Positions 43,701 through 56,900 of a DNA stretch of 64,000 nt are shown in pieces. The translations under genes were made by a program, and so were the position numbers. The stretch is from Alligator mississippiensis (lineage: Eukaryota > Chordata > Crocodylia > Alligatoridae), in contig NC_081836.1 in assembly GCF_030867095.1 (NCBI RefSeq), forward strand, positions 30,082,338 to 30,146,337, in the 5' to 3' direction. Below the pieces are notes generated by a model that saw nothing but the letters and a program-made list of their open reading frames with translations, was not told where the DNA came from and did no database searches. Each line of letters starts with the position of its first letter. Positions within the stretch are counted from its first letter, which is position 1.

Positions 43701-46700
43701 TCTCATGGCTCACTGCTGGAGGCTATTCTGAGCATTCAGAACTGAACCCGAGGTCAGAAGGAGCTCCATACACAGACAGCTGGCAGTAGCAGGCTCTGGC
43801 TTGGGGAAGCCAGACGCAATCTCAGTGTATTTTCTTTTTTCTCTGCAGCCTTGGGATGGGCTTTATGTCTCTCCTCCAAAGACTCCTGTCAATGGACGAG
43901 GAAGTGAAATGTACTGGACAAGGGAGTGAAATGTACTCTGTCCAAGTTTGCAGATGACACAAAGCTATGGGGAGAAGTCTGAACTCCTCAACGAGTTCTT
44001 TGCCTCAGTGTTCCTAAGCGAGGGGCAGGACAAGTCTCTCACTGGGGTTGTAGAGAGGCAGCAGCAAGGCGCCAGACTTCCATGCGTAGACCCTGAGATG
44101 GTGCAGAGTCACTTGGAAGAACTGGATGCCTTTAAGTCCGCAGGCCCGGATGAGCTCCATCCGAGGGTGCTGAAGGCACTGGCTGACGTCATTGCAGAGC
44201 CACTGGCGGGAATATTTGAACGCTCGTGGCGCACGGGCCAAGTCCCGGAGGACTGGAAAAGGGCCAATGTGGTCCCCATTTTCAAGAAGGGGAGGAAGGA
44301 GGACCCGGGCAACTATAGGCCAGTCAGTCTCACCTCCATCCTTGGCAAAGTCTTTGAAAAAATTATCAAGGCTCACATTTGTGAGAGCCCGGCAGGACAA
44401 ATTATGCTGAGGGGAAACCAGCACGGGTTCGTGGCAGGCAGATCGTGCCTGACCAATCTAGTCTCTTTTTATGACCAGGTTATGAAACGCCTGGACACAG
44501 GAGGAGGGGTGGATGTCGTATACTTAGACTTCAGGAAGGCCTTTGATACGGTATCCCACCCCATACTGGTGAACAAGTTAAGAGGCTGTGACTTGGATGA
44601 CTACACAGTCCGGTGGGTGGCGAATTGGCTGGAGGGTCGCACCCAGAGAGTCGTGGTAGATGGGTCGGTTTCGACCTGGAAGGGTGTGGGCAGTGGGGTC
44701 CCGCAGGGTTCGGTCCTTGGACCGATACTCTTTAATGTCTTCATTAGTGACTTGGACGAGGGAGTGAAATGTACTCTGTTCAAGTTTGCAGATGACACAA
44801 AGCTATGGGGAGAAGTGGACACGCCGGAGGGCAGGGAACAGCTGCAAGCAGACCTGGACAGGTGGAACAAGTGGGCAGAAAACAACAGAATGCAATTCAA
44901 CAAGGAGAAATGCAAAGTGCTGCACCTAGGGAGGAAAAATGTCCAGCACACCTACAGCCTAGGGAATGACCTGCTGGGTAGCACAGAAGTGGAAAGGGAT
45001 CTTGGAGTCCTAGTGGACTCCAAGATGAACATGAGTCGGCAGTGTGACGAAGCCATCAAAAAAGCCAATGGCACTTTATCGTGCATCAGCAGATGCATGA
45101 CGAATAGGTCCAAGGAGGTGATACTTCCCCTCTATCAGGCACTGGTCAGACCGCAGTTGGAGTACTGCGTGCAATTTTGGGCGCCGCACTTCAAGAAGGA
45201 TGTGGATAACCTGGAGAGGGTCCAGAGAAGGGCCACTCGTATGGTTAAGGGCCTGCAGACCAAGCCCTACGACGAGAGACTAGAGAAACTGGACCTTTTC
45301 AGCCTCCGCAAGAGAAGGTTGAGAGACGACCTTGTGGATGCCTATAAGTTCATCACGGGGGCACAGAAGGGAATTGGTGAGTATTTATTCACCAAGGCGC
45401 CCCCGGGGGTTACAAGAAATAATGGCCACAAGCTAGCAGAGAGCAGATTTAGACTGGACATTAGGAAGAACTTCTTCACAGTTCGAGTGGCCAAGGTCTG
45501 GAACGGGCTCCCAAGGGAGGTGGTGCTCTCCCCTACCCTGGGGGTCTTCAAGAGGAGGTTAGATGAGTATCTAGCTGGGGTCATCTAGACCCAGCACTCT
45601 TTCCTGCTTATGCAGGGGGTCGAACTCGATGATCTATTGAGGTCCCTTCTGACCCTAACAACTATGAATCTATGAATGTTTCCAAAGCCACTTGGAGATG
45701 TGCTGAGTCTGAGGCGAGCCTCAAACTCATCATCAAACCCACTTTCAGGCTGGTCAGTGAGTGCCCATGCGTTTGGGCATCTCTCACTTCTTTCTATGGG
45801 AGCTGCAAGTGCTCAGCACCTTTGGAATTGACCACTTATCTCAGTGCTGAAGAGCACCAGCCTGCAAATGTCTATAGGGCATCCCACTGGCTTCAGTAGG
45901 GCTCCAGGTAGGCCTGAGTGTCTGACTGGGGACCCCCTGGCAAAATGAGTTTCGGTCTAGCAGTGGATCTAGGTTCAAATATCAGCTCCCCAGCTCAGAA
46001 AGCCTGGGCATATCTGACCAGTCTAAACAGCAAGGCTGGGCAGAGGCAGGAAGGGAAAGCTGGGACTGGGAGTCGGCCTGAGTGGAGCTGGTCAGCTATA
46101 CCTACCCATTGGGGAAGGGGCACCTGAAAGTGAAAGCCCCCAGATGCAGAAAGAAAACTGACTGCCTTAGCTTCACAACCCCTGAAGAAAGACAGGCAAA
46201 GAGGGAAGGAGTTGATTCAGGTGTGGCAGCTGAAATAAACTTTTCCAATTCTTTCCATTCTAATCCCAGGCACTAATAAATTGGGGAGGAGATATTTCAC
46301 ATGTAAGTTGGGGCTCATACAATGCTGATACTGTTGCCTTAGATAAGCAGCAGCAGAGCAATTTCCTTCTGGGTCTTTATTCCAGCCCCCAGTGAGAGCA
46401 AGAAGGAGCAGATCCTAAGTTTATCTAACTGCAAACACATATTAGCCCTCCAGGGCAATTGGCAAGCTCAGCCTAGCCCCATGGAGGGGTAGTTAATGGC
46501 TGGGCTCTCGGATACAAATCATTCCGCTGCCAGCCACAGCAGTCCCGGTTCCACCAGGGGCAGCAGCAAGCTCATCAGCAAGTTGGTTTCATTTTTTATC
46601 TTGGAGCAGCCCCCAGAGTCACTTGCTATGAAAGCTCCTGGGGATGGAGCGAAGCAGCACGCAGCCTGCAGGGAGACTCGTCACCAAGCCATGAGGATGC

Positions 46701-47908
46701 GAGAAAGCCAAATCCTACCACCACATTGTTGCTAGGGCTTCAGCAGCAGGAGCCACTTGCTTGAACACCAGGCACTAGGCTGTATCCCAGGACATGGAGA
46801 GCAGAAGACACCCTCCCCTGCCCTTCCTTCCAGTCACTCCATAGGTCAAACTGGGGCCATGATACCCATCTAGTAGGGGACTGGGAGACTCCATTCACGC
46901 TGGCAAAGCACCAGGGGGCTCAGATGAAACACAGCCCTAGGGGTCTCCAGAGGAGTTGAGCACCCACTTGTATGGCCCCTCCAAACAAGCCACTTGGTGG
47001 CCTCTTCCAAACATAAACCAAGGCTATCAGGAAGGAGATGATTCTGCTGCTTCAGCCCCTGCCTGTGTCATGCCAAAGAGTTGACACGGCCACTCCAAGG
47101 CTGTGGCGTGCTATCGGTCCACTGCTTTCAGGGATTGCTCAAGGGAGGCCCGGCAGTGACATGCCAGCAGCGACAGCCATCAGAACCATGACCAGGGGAC
47201 AGCTCTCCACACTGGGGTGGGGGCTGTGCATAGGGATGGTAATGCAACGTAATGCTCTGCCATGAGCCCCAGGAGTTCTCACTGAGCTCCCCTAAGCCAC
47301 ACATCCTCAGGGCTGTCCTGGGAAACCCCTTTCAGGAGAGGAGAGTTCTACCTGGAGGGAACAAGCAAAGCAAAGCATCTGGTAGTGTTATACAAATAGA
47401 CTTTTTGCCTATTGCTTTTAATTTTATGTATTTTATTGAGTTTTGCATTGCCTTAAGAAACTCCATTTTGTATTGTTCTGTAGCTTAACATAAGTGCTTG
47501 ACCTTTGTATGCTATATGTGTGAGAGAACGGGTAAGAGTGTGTCTGTGGAAAAGGAAAACATCAGCTGGTGACTGGGTGAAGAACGCAAACAGATAAAAG
47601 ACCAAACAAGAAGAATCCGCCCCAGAACAGCGAGAGAACAACGGCAATCAACCTTCAAGAAAGAACACGTGATAACCCAGCAAAAGCCCAGAGGACTGGG
47701 TGAATTGATAAGGTTATAAAAGATGGTGTAAGACATATCGATTTTGGGTCTTGTTCTGCATGTCATCCTGGAGCACTGGCTCATCTGATGAGATGGACTG
47801 CCAGGAATCCAGCTTTTACTCATGATCAACTTGGTTGGCCACTAAATTGATCCAGGCACTGGTAAGACTGGTAACGTATATCAGCGCAGAACAGAAATTG
47901 GGGTATGA

Positions 47909-47944
<36 letters not shown>

Positions 47945-50900
47945 AGTGCTTAATCAATAAACCTGGCATCTTGCCTTATCACTCATAAGGTCTCGCTCGT
48001 GATTTGAGCAATTGGCAATTTGTGTAACACTAAGGCAGGGAGGCAGTGGGATGAAAGGATGCAAGGGGCAGTGGGGAGACAGGGAGCGGGGCCAGTTCAG
48101 CAGGAATCTAAGGAGCTCTTGGTACTAATAATAAGCCAGAGCAAGAGTAGCCAATGTGTCACATTCTTCCCCCTCCCCACCATGTTCCCCAGGGGCCTGA
48201 AGGCTGCCTCTCAAATGCAAAAGACTCCATCCAGTCACTTTTGGCAAGGGGTGAGTCAGAGAGAGAAGTTTGGATGATGCCATGGGGAGAGCGCAGGCCT
48301 TTGTTTCCAAGGGGTTTCAAAGAGAAGCTAACAGACAGAACCAGCAACAAGGTAATTGGGAAGCCCAAAACAGAGGAGAGATGATAGAAACTCTGAGAGT
48401 AAAGGGAGTGGCAGGCAGGGGACTGACAGTGGCTGGTTCAGATCCCACCCAAGCACAGGCAGCTCATGCTACCCCTGGGCCCTATAAACTGGTGAGCCCT
48501 AGACAGACCACCTTTATCTTGGTATAAAAAGGTAGTGGGCAGATAACACAAGACCCTAAGCCAGAGTAATTCTGCCCAATGTGCTGGAGAATCACCCCTG
48601 AAAGAATCCAAGAGAAACTCCGTGGTGTAGGTTCTACTGGTTTAGGTGCTGTCTGTCCATGTCCATCCCCAGGGTTGCTCTTCACTTTAACACCCCACCC
48701 CCCACACTCTCCCCGCCGCTATTAACTTTTCCCCTGCCACCTACTGGCAAGACACTGTAATAGCTTTCTCCTGGGTGAGATTCCCCCCCCCCCCAAAAGA
48801 GCTGCAGGTCTATTCATTACATGTTTACCATATTTCTAGTTTAAAAAAAAAAGGACACATGTGTAGGGGGGATAATATGATTGTGGGGGGCCAGTGATAT
48901 GCCCATGTCCTGCCCCTCAATCCCAACCTGCAGCCCCCTGCCCCTCCCAGCCCTGCTACCCATGCAACTTCTTGCTGCCCCTGAAGAACTGCCACCCCGC
49001 CCCCCGACTTACCTGCCTGCAGCTTCCAGCGCATGCCAGACGCATCTGATGCCCCTGCCTCCAATCTCCCTCTCCCCCTCCCCCACCCCCAAGCAGCTCC
49101 TTGCTGGGGCTAGCCAGGAAAAAACTTTGATGCTGAGCAGAGGCAGACCAAAATCCTGGACATTTGTTGATATTTAAAAAAAAAACGCCCAGACAGAGAT
49201 GGCAGGACCCAAAAAGAGGACAAGCCCAGGAAAACCCTGACATATGGTAACCCTACTAGTACAAGCCAATAGTGCGTGTCTGTTAGTTTGTCTAGGTCTT
49301 TACGTGTAGTGGAAAGTGTCCACATCTCCAGCTCTACCATCCTGCCTAGCTCCAACTGAAAGAGGCTTAGGAGCAAGGCCAAAGACTATGTGGGGTTCCA
49401 GAGACTGAAATACCTTCCTTCTTTTTGAAGATGGGTCTCCACACCAAGGGGAAGCACGTTGGGGGGGGGGGGGGGGGCACTGTACCATCTCCCTGCTCAG
49501 ACAGAGCACTCAGTTACTGCTTGTATCACTGCAGTGCCTGGGAAGCCTAAACAAGGGCCAAGACAGTCCAAAGGGCTGTCACATAGGCAAGGGATGCCCA
49601 GGCAGGGAACTTCTCACTTAGTGATGTGGAGATGTTCTAAAGAAAGGGTTAGCCCCCAAGTGCAGTGGTAGAGCACATGCTCTACAGGACATGAGCATAC
49701 CCTGGCCGATTCAGACTCTCACCTGGAAAGGTGCACACGCTTCTCAGTGAACTGCCCAGGGCCATGCACAGGGTCTTCGTGAGGCTCATTCTTCACCACC
49801 TCCACGCCCTCTCCTTTCTCGCTCTCCTGGTGGCTGTGCTTACTGATGGTGTACAGCTGGCCCACACGATACTGCAATGGCATGAGACATATTAGAGATG
49901 CTGTGCTGCTGGAGGGTCCAGTGAGGCACTAGGCCAAGCAAGAAGCCGTGGATCATATCTGCTCCCTCGCTTGCCTATGTGTGACTGTCTTTAGCTGCCT
50001 AGGGAAGAGCATGCAGCCCAGCTTAGGCTTCGGTTCCCCAAAGGATGGGCTGTCCACCAGCACCCTGGGAACTGCCTCACAGCCCTTGGTACTGGGACGC
50101 TTGGCACAACCTTGCTATCCAGACAATGCTTTCCCTTCCTTCATTTACTCCCAGGACCTCCAAACAGTTCCCCCATAACTTCCATGCTGACACGCATTGT
50201 GGACTTTCCACAGACACCTCTTCTCTCTCCCCATGATTCAGGACCTCCTGGATCTACATCACTGCCCATCTCTGAACTCCCAGAAAATTACTATTACATG
50301 CAACGTGGTGACGAAAAAAGAACAGCTCCCCAGTCACCTTTCATCCTGCACAGCCAGCCTTGGCCAGACTACTTTATGCTCCTTTTCCTCTGGCCGGAAG
50401 CCTGGAAACTTGTCCCAGGACAGCCACCCTAGCGCTAGCCCAGGAGACCTTCCCCTCCTGCCTGCAACAGGGCTCCTGAGCAGCCCTACATTAGACAGGC
50501 CTGTTTGTTCTGCCATGTCCCGCTGCCAGCTGCAAACCGGCTCTCCCAGTCCTTGAGCTCTTCCTGCTGGGCTGGGCTCCCTCTCAGACTAGCTGCTGGT
50601 CAGACTATTTGTCTGCCTTGGGCTGCTGTTTGGCTGACATTCTCCTCCCCTCCCCATGCCTAACCCCTCTGGGCTCCTTGGTACTACTCCTCCACCTTGG
50701 CTCCTGCTCACAGCTCCTCCCAGTGATAAGCACCAGGGAATGTCATTAATTTGCTGTTTGCTCTCTGGGCAGCTCATTAAGGAGGCCATTCAACCTAACT
50801 GTGCCCCAGCTGGCCTTCTCCACACAGCAGTGCTTGCTGAGGGATCCAGCCCTACAGAGGGAGGGGGACACTAGCTGGGGCTGGGGTGTCAAGTCCTGGT

Positions 50901-53900
50901 GCAGCACTGACAGAATGGAGCTTGTGTCAGCTTGGCATTCCTAGTCAGCACCTTCTCTACATGGCTCCACAGAGGACTTTTCTGAGAGGAAAAGCCATGG
51001 GTCTCTCTGGTGTAAAGATTCTTGCAACCTCCCCCAACAGCAGGTCCATTCTGAAGGGTCCCATAGAGGGAGAGACGAGGGAAACAAACCTGTTTGGTGA
51101 TACACTCAGGAAGGCTTCCCAATCCCCAGGGCTGGGCTGGAGTGGGGGGAACCTCCTCCCTTCTAGTGATGTAAGAGTCAGTTTCCATCCCCCTGAGACT
51201 GCCCCAGCCTGTCCAGTCCCACCTGCATGGGAAATCCCACCTGCACACCAGTGTGACACTCCTCTGACCCGGGTGCTTCCTTAGCCTTCCCTTCTTCCCT
51301 TAGTGCAACCTGGCAATGTAGGACCCCACCCCTCTGAAATCAGTAGGATTTAGAAGTGCTCAGTACAACCCAGGACCTGGGCAGAGTCTCTGCGCACCAG
51401 AAGCTCTTCTGACTCCACCTCAGCTCTGCTCCCTCTCTTCCCCATTCCACGTTCAGCTGTGGGAACAGGGGAGCAGGCTCTGCAGGAGCTTTGGCTATGG
51501 AAGACACTCATAACTTGGCACTGCTGTCCCTGGCAGGAGGTGCTGTGGGACCAGGCAGGAGCCAGGCTGCAGGCACACTCTCGGGCCCAGGGGTGTACAG
51601 TGGGGTTGCTCTGATGCATTAGCTGCCCACGAAGCGCCTCTGTGTAGCTGGTAGAAACAGCCTGGCTCGGCCTCTCTGTCCACTACAGAGCCCTGCTGCC
51701 TGTGCAAATAGTAACAGCCAATGCAGCATAGAAACCAAGCGTAGAGATAGCAGCTTATCAGCCTTGCTCACACCTGCCAGCAGCCCCTGCAATACCAATG
51801 CCTGGCTCCCTTGCTGCCCTACCCTGCAGGAGGTGGGGAAGCAGCCCTGGAGGGGCTCACAGGGGAAGAGAGCGGGCCAAGGAAGCCCAGCACTGACAAA
51901 CAATAGCTAAACCCAGCCATGAGTGAAAGCCCCCAGTCACCAAGGCCAGGGGTAGCTAGATGCTGTCATGTTAAGGACTGGCCACCGTGCCCAGCCCCAA
52001 CCATCCTCTTGAATGAAGGACCCACCACAGCCTGGCCTTTCTCCATTACTGAACTCAGTACTGGCTGGAAAGGGAGCTCAAGGGGGTACTTTCCCTGTGC
52101 CTCCCAGGGTCATTTGTACCTATGCAGGGGTCATAAGCCTGGATCTGAGCTCCCTACCTGCCCAGAGGTTAGGGATGGAAGAGGGCTCAGCCCCCAGCCC
52201 AACACTCCCCTCAGCCCACAGCCCTAAGGACGTTCTGGTCCTTCTGCAGGGGATAAGCTATCTGTCCAAACCACCATTTCCAGGATTCCTACACCATCCA
52301 CAAGAACCCTCTAGGCCCCATCCAGTCTCTCATAGCCCAGAAGAGCTGCAGAAAACTGCCTACAGGCTGGCAGCAAAGCTTGGTCACTGGAGAATAGTGC
52401 TTTGGTCCCTCCCCAGCCAGAGGGAAGGCATGCTCAACCAAGCACTCCCAGCCACCAAAGCAGCTCCTTACACTGCCAGGGAGACTGCCCCACAGCCCTC
52501 TCCCTTGGGTAGGTGACATCTCAGCCAACACACCCTGCTACTCATGCCTTCTCCAGCCCCTGCCACTCCTTGGCTAGCCTTCCTTCAGCAGAGCTCCAGC
52601 CAGCCCTTTCCACAGCAGCTGCTTGGGCTCTGTGCAGATGCTCCAATGCACACTCAGGAGCCGGTCCTGAAGCCATTTTAATATTGGAGGGAAGCTGTCC
52701 TGCAGGATGGATTTGGGAGGCCGCACCCAGCTGGCTCAGCGCTTTCCACACCCACCGGGAAGCAGCCCACTTCATTCACTGCCTCTGCAGAACAAACCAC
52801 TCTTGAGCTCCCCTCCCTGAAGCTAAGGCCACTCAAAGGCAAGTTTCCAATACCACCAGGGCCTTATCAGAGGTAGTGTGACAGTGGATAAAGCATTGGA
52901 CTTGGCACACGAGATCTGGGCTCTCCAACTGACCTGCTGGGTCACCCTGGGCAAATCAACAGCTGCCTGTGGCTCAGCTCCTCCTCCCACCCTCATAATT
53001 TTAGCTCATTAGGACCACGATTCCACAGCCTGATGAGATGGGCCCTGATCACAGGGGTCCAGACTCTCCTTAATCCACATAACATGAAAGCTGCTGCCTT
53101 TCTACATTCTGAGCCCAAGCCTGAATTCCAGGTCCAGCTCAGCAAGGGAGTGAGGCAGCCCACTTCAGGGGAATGCTCTGCTCACTCCCACACATTAGCT
53201 GCTGTAATACAGATGATCGGGAGTGCCTTACAGTGGTGGAATTTGCAGCTGGAACACTGCATTGCATGCCACTCCTGTAGTGTTGGGTGGCAGGTGGTGG
53301 TACTTAGGGTGTGGTGCCTTTATTTCTGTCTGTGGGATTCACACCTCTCCCCACAGCCCACTCTGCTCCGAGCCTTTAGGCACAGGCTTCTTTGTCATGC
53401 ACAGCTTGCAGATGTTCCACTGAGCCCTGCTCTCTACTACCCAGCCACCCTAAAAGCATGGGCTGTTAAGGATTTTCACTGCTCTTAATGCAATAAGGTC
53501 CTCTGACCAGCCAGGCTTGTGCTGCTGGAGTGTCTGTACTGTCCCCATGCCATCCTGCTGGTCTGCCTAGGTCTCCTAGGCTGCAAAGCCTCCAGCCATG
53601 GAGCTGGGATAATCCTAGGTTCCCACGTGGATTAGGCTGCTGCCTGGCCAGGAAGGCAGAGCATTAATTGACCTTCGGGGCGTGCATCAATGTCAGACAG
53701 CAGGAGCAGGTAAATAACAGGAACCCAAGTGCAATGCTGCAACTGGGCCCACAGCCCAGCCCAGAGCACTCCCTACATGCCCAGGCAGCCAGGCACTGAA
53801 GCCCAGTCCAGGCAGTGTCCCTGATGCAACTGCATCCCCAGCTACTGCATTTGCAGAGACCATTTGGGGAGCCTAGAGACCATGTCTGGAGCAGAACCTG

Positions 53901-56900
53901 GAACATGTCCCTGCCAGGGCCAGGTCCGCCCCTTTTCCTGGTGAAAGCCCCCTCCAGGTTGCCCAGCCCATGTGGATGAAAAGGGCTGAGGCAGGAATGC
54001 ACACACTGTGTGAGGTGGAGAAGGGTGAGGGTGGGGGGGTAGGGGGGGCAGTGCTTTCTTGCAGGCACACCCAGACCCTTAGGTCAGCAGCTTGGGGATG
54101 GGCTGAGTGAGCTGCCAATTCCTCCCTGCAGACTCAGCCTTGGTATGTGAATTACCCTGGGACCCTTGCCAGCGTAGGATGCTGAATCTCAAGCAGAAGT
54201 ACAGAGGGGACTCTGCTCTGCTGAACAAACATCAATCCAAGTCCAGACATGTGTCGCCATGCAACCTGAGCCAAACATGGAGCCCTAAGGACCTGGTTTG
54301 CAGGGCATCTTGGGGGAACCCTGAATACTCATACCACTGGTCTCCAGGCCTCCTGCCTGCCCTCAATTAAGCACTGGGGGCCTGGAGACCAGTGGTATGA
54401 GTATGCAGGATTCCTCCAAGATGCCCTGCAAACCAGGTCCTTGGGGCTGTGTATCACCCTAGCTGTACTTACCACGCAAGGCAGCCCCAGTCCAAACTGT
54501 GAGGGGAAACTAAGACACAGAGTGAGGACAGGCCTTCCCCAAAGTCATATAATAAAAGCATCATCTTGGTGCCCTAATCCATGTCCAGGGCTTCCACCTG
54601 GCACCATCCTACCAGACCCCTGCTGGGGATGGGGCATGATAAGCACTGGAATGGCTCAGCCAGCCTGCTGTTATTTCCTTTCAAATTCCGCACAGAGATG
54701 GTGAGAAGGTTTCTCAGAGTAACAAGCCCTTTCCAGAGGAGTTGGCTGCAGGGAAATTGGCTTTTTGTTCAATAAATAATGTGGGAGTAGAAAAAAATAT
54801 ATATTGGATGAGGCTTCTGCATCATAATTGTTGTATTGTTCCCTTGAAGATCCCATTCATCATCCTAATTGCCAGAGACATCTTAGCACCACTTCACTCA
54901 GTGCAAATGCTCTCCAGATGTTAACACAGTCTTCGCTCTCACTGTGAGTTAGGGATTGACAGGCCTGCAAACCCTAGAGTATCTCAGGAACAGGATATGC
55001 CACTGGCTTGGGCTGGCCTGACCTTTCTAAACAAGCAGCCTGGATATACAGGTGGTGTGGACTTACTGCCATTGTTATCTCCTGCTGGTGGGTCTACCTG
55101 CTCCCTCATAAATGGTATTAAGCTCCTATGTTAATACAGGAGGCAAAGACTTAGGTCAGAGGAGGGAGATAGCTAGAGCTCTGCAGGTGCAGTGCTATAA
55201 TACTCCACTAGTTCCAAGACACCTGCACTCACAAGTCTTTGCACACATCAATATAGTTTTTTAAGCATGCTATTACTGCTCCCAGTGGGTCATGACAAGC
55301 AACTCTCAGTTCTCAGTTATGTAACAGTGTCCTTAACTACAACCTACCTACCTACCTGCAGTTCTTGACAGCACTGCTTATGACTGACACTCCCAGCTTT
55401 CAAAAGCCCGGGCATGGTAGCTCATTATGGGTAAACTGGCTACTCTTTCTGAAAGGCCCAGTGTGCTTTGACAGGTTACAGCTCTCTGCTGCTACACTCA
55501 GCACAGTGTATGGGACAGTCACAGGCACTGTTACCAGTCCATTCACACAGCAGAGAACATGAACAAGACAAAGGTCTCCTGCCAACAGCAGCTCTCCACA
55601 AGCATCTGGGAAGGCTACTAGTAAATACTCACAGTGCTCCTGTGAAGCAGCGTGCTCTGCTCCTGGCAGAGGCACGCTCACTGTTAGCAATGACAAGGCA
55701 TAGTATTAGTCACGGAATAATTACCGACAACACTCCCACGCCTGGATCTCCTCATCTTCCAGGCTGCACGCTAAAGGGACCTCATTCCTGGAGGTGCTCC
55801 TCCTGCCCTACTCATACCCTGCAGTGTGTTGCTAGCCCACCCAGTACCTTGGCCACAAGCTGCTTTCCACCCCAAGGGCCCAGCGAGGCATCTTCTACTG
55901 CCCAAATTCAATCTACACTGAAGCAATTGCTTTGAGTCTGACAGGAAACACAGTAATTCATTTCTCAGGCTGCAGAAGCCCTTAACAGGGAATTCAAATC
56001 TGCAGCTGGGACCCAGTGTCCTCAAGCCAAGAAAGGTAGGGAGCACTAGCAGGGTGGTGCAGCAACTCTACAGTGTCCTCCCACACCACAAAGTGTCTGC
56101 ACAGCACCCTATCCACCAGGGAGGGCCCTGCTCTGGGCTGGGACCTCTAGGCAGTTGCTGGAAGCCTGAAGGACTGGGTCCCCTATGCAGTGCCCCTGCT
56201 GGCCGTTCTCTGCCTAAATGCCTATGTGTTGACTGCCTGTGGCAGAGGCTCTGCCCTGGGGATGCTCTGCCCATTAGCTCTGCCTTGCTGCTGTGCAGTG
56301 GGAGGGCTGCCCAAAGACAGAATGACAGTGTGAGGGCAGTGTGCAGGGCCCGGGCCTGGCTGTGGGAGCTGAGGGAGGTGCCTCTGCAATTGGCATTGGC
56401 TTGCACCAGCCCAGACAACCTCCTGTTCAGAGGTGCTGGAGACCCCAAATTCCAGCTGAAGTCAGTGAAGCTCTTCTGAAAATGTGGACCAAAGGCCAGG
56501 CCTCAGGAGACGTGCACTGGACAAGGCTCCTGAACAAGCTGGCACAGTGAAGGCACTCGAAACTCAGGCTTCAGGGAATGGTTTGTGGGGGGAGAGGTGT
56601 TAATGGCTTCTTTACCTTGCTCCACACGCACATGCACACACATGCAGTGCCAACAGCACTGTCCCAGGAGCTATCCTTGCCTTTCTTTGAAGGCACAGTG
56701 GGGGTGCTGGCCTAGGTGGGTTGTCTGAGATGGCTTGGGCAGGCCTGACAGATCCAACATGCCCATGCTCTAAAATCCAGGCTGGCCCCACGAGAAGAGG
56801 GAGTGCGTCTTACAGCTAGAGCAGGGGGCAGGGAGCCAGGACTCCTGGACCCTGCTCCTTGAGTGGACAAACAAGTTGCTGCCCCTCTTTGTACCTCAGT

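Larger units (their letters stand above)
41838..49722 (-). other. PITP intron 2
   Basis: 7.9 kb holding the open-frame CR1, the possible solo LTR with GT repeat, the inverted-end repeat at 48.8 kb and the tRNA-like remnant. No further exon recognised. Confidence 0.6.

Noticed and set aside
49652-49724. Functional tRNA gene
   Set aside because: No acceptor stem, oversized anticodon loop, weak B box.
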